Assembly: GCF_005280195.1 (NCBI RefSeq)
Contig: NZ_SZPR01000012.1
Location: 458,861-522,860, forward strand
From: Streptomyces galbus
GTDB lineage: Bacteria; Actinomycetota; Actinomycetes; Streptomycetales; Streptomycetaceae
Length of the DNA: 64,000 nucleotides
Direction: 5' to 3'
Shown: one piece after another, positions 59,273-64,000 of the stretch
Numbering within the stretch: the first letter of the stretch is position 1
Layout of the letters: every line of letters starts with the position of its first letter
Position numbers and translations under genes: made by a program
The notes under the pieces: model-generated
Seen by the model: the letters and a program-made list of their open reading frames with translations, nothing else
The model's database searches: none
What the model was told of the DNA's origin: nothing

Positions 59273-62068
59273 TCACGGCGCGTCCGTCACCGTTCCCGTG
59301 AACACGGTGCCGCCGGGCACCGGCCGCCCCTCGTCGTCGGTCTGCTCGAACCGCACCGACTCCGCCGGCTCGGCCACCTGGTCGGTGAGCGTCGGCAGGC
59401 TGAAGTCATAACGGGTCGCGCCCGCCGGGAAGTCCACCCACACCCAGGCGTCGGCGGCGGACAGCGGACGCTCCGGGTCGGGCTCCGCCCCGGTCCACTC
59501 GCTCAGCCACCGCGGGTCGACGTCCTTGGTGGACAACTCCGCCCCCTCGGTCACCGGGACGATCCGGAACGGCAGCCAGATGTCCACCGCGCTCGGCTCC
59601 GACAGCGCCAGCCGCCAGCCGAGGGCCGCGCCCTCGGTCACCCGGCCGGCGGTCGGTGTCACCGTGAGGGCGGGCATCGGGTCGTCGTTCTCGACGGTGA
59701 TGCCACCCCGGTGCGCCCCGACCACGGCGCCGTGCACCGCCTTGACGGCGATGTCGTGCTGGACGTCGTAGGAGAACGCCGTGTCGCCGCGCACCGCCAC
59801 CGACACGTCGACGGCGTGGCCGCCGGGCCGCACCGTGACCAGCCGGTCCCGGCCGCGGCCGGTGCCCGGGTCGAGGACGTAGACGCGGACCTGCCCGGAG
59901 CCGTGCCCGGAGACGCGGACCGGCACGGTGTAGGTGCGCACGCCGGAGTCGCCCTCCTTGACCGTCGTACGGCCCACGTCGACGCGCGGCAGCGCCGCGG
60001 CCCGCACGGCCGGGGTGCCGGGACGCCACCCCCAGGCGTCGACCAGCCAGGCCCGCCCGGCGCCCGAACGCGGGGTGAGTGCCAGCGAGGTGACGTGCCG
60101 CAGGTCCAGTCCGGCGCGGGTGGCCGCGGTGAGCGGGACGCGGACCTCGCGCGCCCAGTAGGAGGCGGTCCGCCCGCTGCCCGGCAGCGCCTCGACCGTG
60201 ACCCGGCCCAGGGCGGCCCGGCGGCCGGAGGCGTCGGTGACGGCCACGTCGGACGGGGTGCGCCCGCTGCCGGGCGGCACGATGACGCGCAGCGCGAGGC
60301 TGTGGGCACCGGCGAGGGACACCGCGGCCCGCGGCCGCACCGCGACGGTCGTACCGCCCGGCGCGGTCCAGGCCAGCGCCACCGCGCGGCGGCCGGTCTC
60401 GCGGTCGGTCTCCCAGCCCGCGAAGTGCGGGGAGGAGCCGGGGACTTCGGGGTCCAGGCAGGCGACGGCCGGGTCGGGGTCGACGGCCGAGCAGAGCCGG
60501 CCGCCGGTCACGGTCACCGGCCCGTCCGGCAGAAACCCTCCGGCCCGCCGGGCGCCCACCGCGTGCGTCAGGACGCGGGCCGGGTCGGCGGACGGTGCGC
60601 GCAGGCCGGTGCCGTCCAGCAGCGGCCGCGCCCGGTCGTCACCGGCCACGAACAGCCGGGCCGCCGCGGCGATGTAGGTGGTGCCGGCCCGGTGCTGCTG
60701 GTCGGCGGTCAGCCGGGTGGGGGTGCCGGGGGAGCACACCGGGTCGCGTTCCCCCTCGTCGTCCCAGAAGTCGTCGGAGGCGGGCGCCTCGGCCTGGCCG
60801 GGCGTCCACTCGCTGTTGAAGAAATTGTGGTTGGCGCCGACGACGTAGACCGCGCTGTGCAGGGCGGTGCCCTTGCTGACGCCGCGGGTACCGTCGACGT
60901 ACACCTCGCCCTGGAGGTCGGACACGTCGCCGTCGCAGCCGGGCAGGATCGTGGCGGACGGGACGTCGGCGACCGGATTCTGGCCGAAGATCGTCGGTCC
61001 GACGAGCACGGTGCCGCGGATCCTCCAGCGCACCGGGCCGCGGTAGCCGTCCTGGCCGGCGGGTGGCGGGTAGAGGCTGTCCATCGCGGCCCGGTTGACG
61101 CCCTCGCCGCCGCGCGAGTGGCCCACGAGCAGCACGCGCGACAGGTCGGCCCGCGGCACGCCGCGCAGCGCGGCCGGGGCGTGGCCCGGGTGGGCGGCCC
61201 AGTCGGCCCAGTCGGCCAGGTGCCGGCGCACCAGCGACGAGCGGGCCTCGGCGCCGCCGTCCTCGGCCTGCCAGTCCTGGCCGTTGATGCCGTTGGCGGC
61301 GATCGAGACGGTCACGTAGCCCTGGGAGGCGAGGAGTTGCTGGTCGCGGAGGTAGCCGCGGTGACTGGGGATCGGCCGGTAGCCGTCGGCGCAGGGCCAG
61401 TCACCGGTGACGTCGTCCTCGGCGCCCGGCCGGTAGCAGGTGGAGTGCCGGCCGTGCAGGAAGAGCGCCAACGGCCGCCTGCCGGCCGCGTTCCTGGGCG
61501 CGACCACCACGGCCTTCATCTCCACGGGCCGGGGCAGGCCGGGCAGCGTCACCGGCTGCAGGTCGTAGGCCGAGGTGGCCGTGCGGTACGAGCCGGGCCG
61601 GCCGGGGTCGACCGCGCCGGCCGGCGCCGGCGCGGCGGGCGCGACGGCGGCCGGCGGGGTGGCGGGCGGCGCGGTGCGGCGGCCGGCGGCACCCCGTTCG
61701 GCGGGGGCGTCCAGCCGGCGCCCGGAGGCCAGCACCCGGAGGTCCTTCAGGTCGGACGGGCGGCCCTGGGCGAGGCCGAGCCGGAAGGTGCGGCCGTCCC
61801 GGCCCGCCTGCGGGACGCCGAGCAGCCGGTCGCCCGCGTGGAACTCCACGCGGGCGTCGCCCATGGGCACCGGGGCGGGCGCGTGCCAGACCAGCTCGCG
61901 CCGGTCACCTCGCGCGGAGAGCTGCCAGCCGGGTGGCAGCCCCGTGTCGGACAGCGTGGTCGACGGTCGTGTTCCGGGCGGCTGCTGGGCCGCCGCCAGG
62001 CCGGGTGTGCCCGCCAGTGTCGCGAGCAACGCGACGGCGGTGACACCTATGTGCCGGGCACGGATCAA
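59273..62068 (-). CDS. Large secreted alpha/beta-hydrolase with C-terminal beta domains
   Basis: 931-aa exported protein. The signal peptide ends near residue 27 (TPGLAAAQQP). A hydrolase core spans about 155-480 with LALFLHGRHSTC (oxyanion region), nucleophile elbow LVGHSRGGEG, an acid near ILPGCDGDVSDLQG and His in GANHNFFN. A beta-rich region and a Calx-beta-like domain with VDVGRTTVKEGDSGVRTYTV and VTEGAALGWRLALSEPS follow. The TTG start is chosen because GAGGAGGGGACCA precedes it. Resembles secreted esterases of unknown substrate. Confidence 0.8.
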   Translation of the reverse strand: MIRARHIGVTAVALLATLAGTPGLAAAQQPPGTRPSTTLSDTGLPPGWQLSARGDRRELVWHAPAPVPMGDARVEFHAGDRLLGVPQAGRDGRTFRLGLAQGRPSDLKDLRVLASGRRLDAPAERGAAGRRTAPPATPPAAVAPAAPAPAGAVDPGRPGSYRTATSAYDLQPVTLPGLPRPVEMKAVVVAPRNAAGRRPLALFLHGRHSTCYRPGAEDDVTGDWPCADGYRPIPSHRGYLRDQQLLASQGYVTVSIAANGINGQDWQAEDGGAEARSSLVRRHLADWADWAAHPGHAPAALRGVPRADLSRVLLVGHSRGGEGVNRAAMDSLYPPPAGQDGYRGPVRWRIRGTVLVGPTIFGQNPVADVPSATILPGCDGDVSDLQGEVYVDGTRGVSKGTALHSAVYVVGANHNFFNSEWTPGQAEAPASDDFWDDEGERDPVCSPGTPTRLTADQQHRAGTTYIAAAARLFVAGDDRARPLLDGTGLRAPSADPARVLTHAVGARRAGGFLPDGPVTVTGGRLCSAVDPDPAVACLDPEVPGSSPHFAGWETDRETGRRAVALAWTAPGGTTVAVRPRAAVSLAGAHSLALRVIVPPGSGRTPSDVAVTDASGRRAALGRVTVEALPGSGRTASYWAREVRVPLTAATRAGLDLRHVTSLALTPRSGAGRAWLVDAWGWRPGTPAVRAAALPRVDVGRTTVKEGDSGVRTYTVPVRVSGHGSGQVRVYVLDPGTGRGRDRLVTVRPGGHAVDVSVAVRGDTAFSYDVQHDIAVKAVHGAVVGAHRGGITVENDDPMPALTVTPTAGRVTEGAALGWRLALSEPSAVDIWLPFRIVPVTEGAELSTKDVDPRWLSEWTGAEPDPERPLSAADAWVWVDFPAGATRYDFSLPTLTDQVAEPAESVRFEQTDDEGRPVPGGTVFTGTVTDAP

Positions 62069-62237
62069 TGGTCCCCTCCTCGCACGTGGCGCGCGGGCGA
62101 CCCGTCGGTCCCGGGAGCCTCACGCGCCCCGGAGGATGCGGGACGGTCCCTGTGGGTTGCCTGTGACCCGCAGGTCCGGCGCGTTCCGGCGCCGGGATCC
62201 GGCCATCCGGGAGCCGGGGGAGGGGCGTGACGGGGGC

Positions 62238-62651
62238 TCAGGTCCAGGCGCGCAGCGGCTCGTCGACGAGCTGGAAGACCGGCTCGCCGCGCACCGGGTC
62301 CTGGGCCGTCGACAGCCGGACGCGGTCACCGCTGTGGATGCCGATGGGCGGACCCATGACCCGGCCCCGGACGACGAAGCCCTCCGCCATCTCGATCAGC
62401 GACACGTTGCGCGCGGCGGGCGTGTTGCGGTGCACCACCGTGGAGTGGCGGACCGTGCCCGTGCCCTGGCTGCGCTCGGTGCGCAGGTCGCTGCCCCGGC
62501 AGACCGGACAGAGCACCCGGTGGTACACGGCGGTGCCGCAGTAGGTGCAGCGCTGGAACAGGATCGCCTCGCCGTCGGGTCCCCGGCGGTCGAGGACGCC
62601 CGCCGGGGCGCCGGTGGTCTGCTGAACGCCGTCTCCTGCGAAGTGGTACAC
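62238..62651 (-). CDS. OB-fold/zinc-ribbon protein (DUF35)
   Basis: 137-aa DUF35 protein. The rubredoxin-like zinc ribbon is CTYCGTAVYHRVLCPVC, followed by an OB-fold (GTGTVRHSTVVHRNT to the end). Partners of this family are thiolases, acyl-CoA or ketosynthase-like enzymes; none is next to it. GTG 62651 is favoured, with GGGAG 9 nt upstream; a TTG at 62660 is too close to that site. Its promoter carries a perfect palindrome in the spacer, so it is tightly repressible. Confidence 0.85.
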   Translation of the reverse strand: MYHFAGDGVQQTTGAPAGVLDRRGPDGEAILFQRCTYCGTAVYHRVLCPVCRGSDLRTERSQGTGTVRHSTVVHRNTPAARNVSLIEMAEGFVVRGRVMGPPIGIHSGDRVRLSTAQDPVRGEPVFQLVDEPLRAWT

Positions 62652-62743
62652 GCTGGTCAACTCCCTGCACTACGCCGGAATCCACGCGCACGGCCCGGCC
62701 GTGCACCCGTCCGCGCGGCCGCCGTGCCACCGCGCACCCGCTC

Positions 62744-62772
62744 AATGTATGGCACTCAGTGCCAGGCGTAAA
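62744..62772 (-). promoter_or_regulatory. Promoter with operator in its spacer (DUF35 gene)
   Basis: On the minus strand, -35 TTTACG (62767-62772) and -10 TACATT (62744-62749) are 17 bp apart, and the spacer contains TGGCACTGAGTGCCA. A protein bound there would block RNA polymerase. A start about 62737 leaves an 86-nt leader. Confidence 0.65.
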
Positions 62773-62880
62773 GATACTGCGTACCACGAATGAGGAACCG
62801 GGTGCCTACCACTTCTGGAAGAGTCCTTGCGCGGTCTGCGAGTGGTCCTCGAGCGGGGCTGTAGCGCCCGATGCCGCACC

Positions 62881-62894
62881 TGGCACTCAGTGCC
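62881..62894. promoter_or_regulatory. Second copy of the GGCACTCAGTGCC operator
   Basis: TGGCACTCAGTGCC repeats the palindrome at 62750. It lies 102 bp upstream of the ATP-grasp-like gene, so the same regulator may control both directions. Confidence 0.6.
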
Positions 62895-62995
62895 CCGTGC
62901 CGGGTGCGGGGCGGCCCGCCCGGCCCGCCCGCGGGGGCGCCGCCGCCACGCCGTAGCCTGTCGGGGCCCCGCCCGCCGTGACCTGGAGAGACCGC

Positions 62996-63838
62996 ATGGC
63001 CGACGCCCGCCCCCGCATCCTGTACGTCAGCGACCTGGCGTACCCGGCCCGCGGGCGCCGCTACTGCGACGAGGACATCCTGCTGACCTCCCGGCTGCGC
63101 GCCGGGTTCGACCTCGCCCTGTGCCACCCGCGCGACGCGGCCGCCCTGATGGACGCCTTCGACGCAGTCGTGGTCCGCAACAGCGGCCCGGTCCTCGGCT
63201 ACCGGGCGGAGTACGACGCCTTCCGCGAGCGCGCCCTGCGGCAGGGCACCCGCGTCTACAACCCGCTCACCGGACGCGCGGACATGGCCGGCAAGCAGTA
63301 CCTGCTCGACCTGAGCGCGGCCGGACTGCCCGTCATCCCGACCGTGGACCGCGCCGAGGACCTGCACCGGCTGCCCGAGGCCGGCCGCTACGTCGTCAAG
63401 CCCCGCCTCGGCGCCGACTCGATCGGCCTGCGGATCGTGACTCGCGCCGAGCTGCCCGCCCTCGCCGACGGCACGGTGCTGGTCCAGCCCCACGTCGACT
63501 TCGCCTACGAGGTCTCCTTCTGCTTCGTCGACGACGCCTTCCAGTACGCCCTGTACGCCCCGGACCCGGCTCGGCGCTGGGAGCTCCGGCCGTACGAACC
63601 CACCGTGCGCGACCTGGAGTTCGCCCGCCGCTTCATCGAGTGGAACGGGCTGCGGCACGGCATCCAGCGGGTGGACGCCTGCCGCGCGCCCGACGGGGAG
63701 CTGCTGCTGGTGGAGCTGGAGGACCTCAACCCCTACCTGTCCCTGGACGCCCTGGACGAGGACCGGCGGGAGGCGTTCGTGGCCGCCTTCGCCGCGTCCC
63801 TGCACCGGTTCCTGGCCGACGGCGGCCGCACGCACTGA
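62996..63838 (+). CDS. ATP-grasp-like protein
   Basis: 280-aa protein with the outline of a glutathione-synthetase-type ATP-grasp ligase: N-terminal domain (ILYVSDLAYPARGRRYCDED), central VYNPLTGRADMAGKQYLLDL, the ATP-binding RYVVKPRLGADSIGLRIV and the C-terminal metal-binding ELLLVELEDLNPYLS. Substrates are unknown. ATG 62996 has GGAGAG; a GTG at 62978 is possible. It shares the divergent region with the DUF35 gene. Another gene follows 53 bp later. Confidence 0.75.
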   Translation: MADARPRILYVSDLAYPARGRRYCDEDILLTSRLRAGFDLALCHPRDAAALMDAFDAVVVRNSGPVLGYRAEYDAFRERALRQGTRVYNPLTGRADMAGKQYLLDLSAAGLPVIPTVDRAEDLHRLPEAGRYVVKPRLGADSIGLRIVTRAELPALADGTVLVQPHVDFAYEVSFCFVDDAFQYALYAPDPARRWELRPYEPTVRDLEFARRFIEWNGLRHGIQRVDACRAPDGELLLVELEDLNPYLSLDALDEDRREAFVAAFAASLHRFLADGGRTH

Positions 63839-63891
63839 ACCCGGACGGCGGCCCGCACGTACCACTCCCCGGGGACACCGAAGGAGGCAGC

Positions 63892-64000
63892 GTGCCGACA
63901 CCGCCCGAACCGGGGGAGCCCCCCGAGCGCCCGGAGCGCCCGGTGCTGGAACCGATCCGGGTCCTGCGGCCCCGCCGCACCGACGCCCTCGCGGAGCTGT
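63892..64000 (+). CDS. Start of an unidentified gene (cut by window edge)
   Basis: GTG 63892 with AAGGAGG upstream; 36 codons are visible, Pro/Glu/Arg-rich (MPTPPEPGEPPERPERPV then LEPIRVLRPRRTDALAEL). Too short to identify; probably co-transcribed with the ATP-grasp-like gene. Confidence 0.7.
   Translation, partial: MPTPPEPGEPPERPERPVLEPIRVLRPRRTDALAEL

Larger units (their letters stand above)
62652..62995. other. 344-bp divergent region with two identical palindromes
   Basis: It separates the DUF35 gene and the ATP-grasp-like gene. It contains the GGCACTCAGTGCC palindrome twice, 131 bp apart (62750 and 62881), and a good promoter toward the DUF35 gene. No gene is seen here. Confidence 0.6.

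Noticed and set aside
59267..62230. A 987-codon plus-strand open frame opposite the large secreted hydrolase
   Set aside because: Antisense shadow of a high-GC gene: it is made of Arg/Gly/Ala/His-rich sequence with no domains. The minus strand gives a signal peptide and catalytic motifs.
1..64000. CRISPR arrays, tRNA/rRNA genes, complete insertion sequences, integrases
   Set aside because: Read for repeats with regular spacing, tRNA-like cloverleaf ends and transposase or integrase motifs; none was found. Short degraded remnants could still be missed by eye.

Overview
The window is high-GC actinobacterial chromosome, almost certainly Streptomyces. The evidence is very high GC with strong third-position bias, frequent GTG/TTG starts behind GGAGG-type ribosome binding sites, a mycothiol-dependent formaldehyde dehydrogenase, an F420-type oxidoreductase, SpoIIE/PAS/GAF phosphatases, a Streptomyces subtilisin inhibitor, alpha-lytic-type secreted proteases and a CebR box in front of a GH9 cellulase. 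About 55 protein genes can be supported. No tRNA, rRNA, CRISPR array or complete insertion sequence was seen.

Layout. 1-8.1 kb: stand-alone metabolic genes (two aldo/keto reductases, a TetR regulator with a double operator, xi-class GST, cation diffusion facilitator, F420-type nitroreductase, TIM-barrel glycosidase-like protein, flavoprotein). 8.4-20.2 kb: two paralogous sigma-like/zinc-finger/transmembrane/ricin-lectin fusions flank an ArsB-type permease, a lipoprotein, a SpoIIE phosphatase, a CebR-box GH9 cellulase and a Fic-type toxin-antitoxin pair. 20.2-25.9 kb: lactate 2-monooxygenase-like enzyme, protease inhibitor, a MITE-like element, an overlapping operon (diiron-oxidase-like protein, HemK-type methyltransferase, CDGSH protein), and a Ppx/GppA phosphatase.

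25.9-32.1 kb: a peptide export operon, with a 71-aa Gly-Gly-leader peptide whose core has no cysteine, an attenuating hairpin, an HlyD-type protein, a C39 peptidase/ABC exporter and a second ABC exporter of the NHLM type. No modification enzyme is adjacent. 32.5-44.1 kb: thioesterase, S1E protease, second SpoIIE phosphatase, phosphoesterase, a TetM/OtrA-like ribosomal protection protein with probable leader ORFs, a two-component system and a secreted esterase. 44.1-50.4 kb: reductase, beta-propeller protein with TetR, glycosyltransferase, folD behind a ZTP riboswitch, an NTF2-like protein and a small secreted protein.

50.4-64 kb: a second MITE-like element, mycothiol-dependent formaldehyde oxidation genes, two SDRs, an amine-oxidase-type flavoenzyme, an L,D-transpeptidase, a membrane-anchored S1E protease, a large secreted hydrolase, and an OB-fold/zinc-ribbon protein whose promoter spacer is a perfect palindrome, followed by an ATP-grasp-like protein and the start of another gene.

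The best candidates for something undescribed are the cysteine-free Gly-Gly peptide with its exporter (and its sequence echo in a Sec-secreted protein at 50.1 kb), the paired sigma/lectin membrane proteins, the diiron-oxidase/methyltransferase/CDGSH operon whose end abuts a MITE, and two roughly 220-bp MITE-like elements with different ends but a shared internal core.
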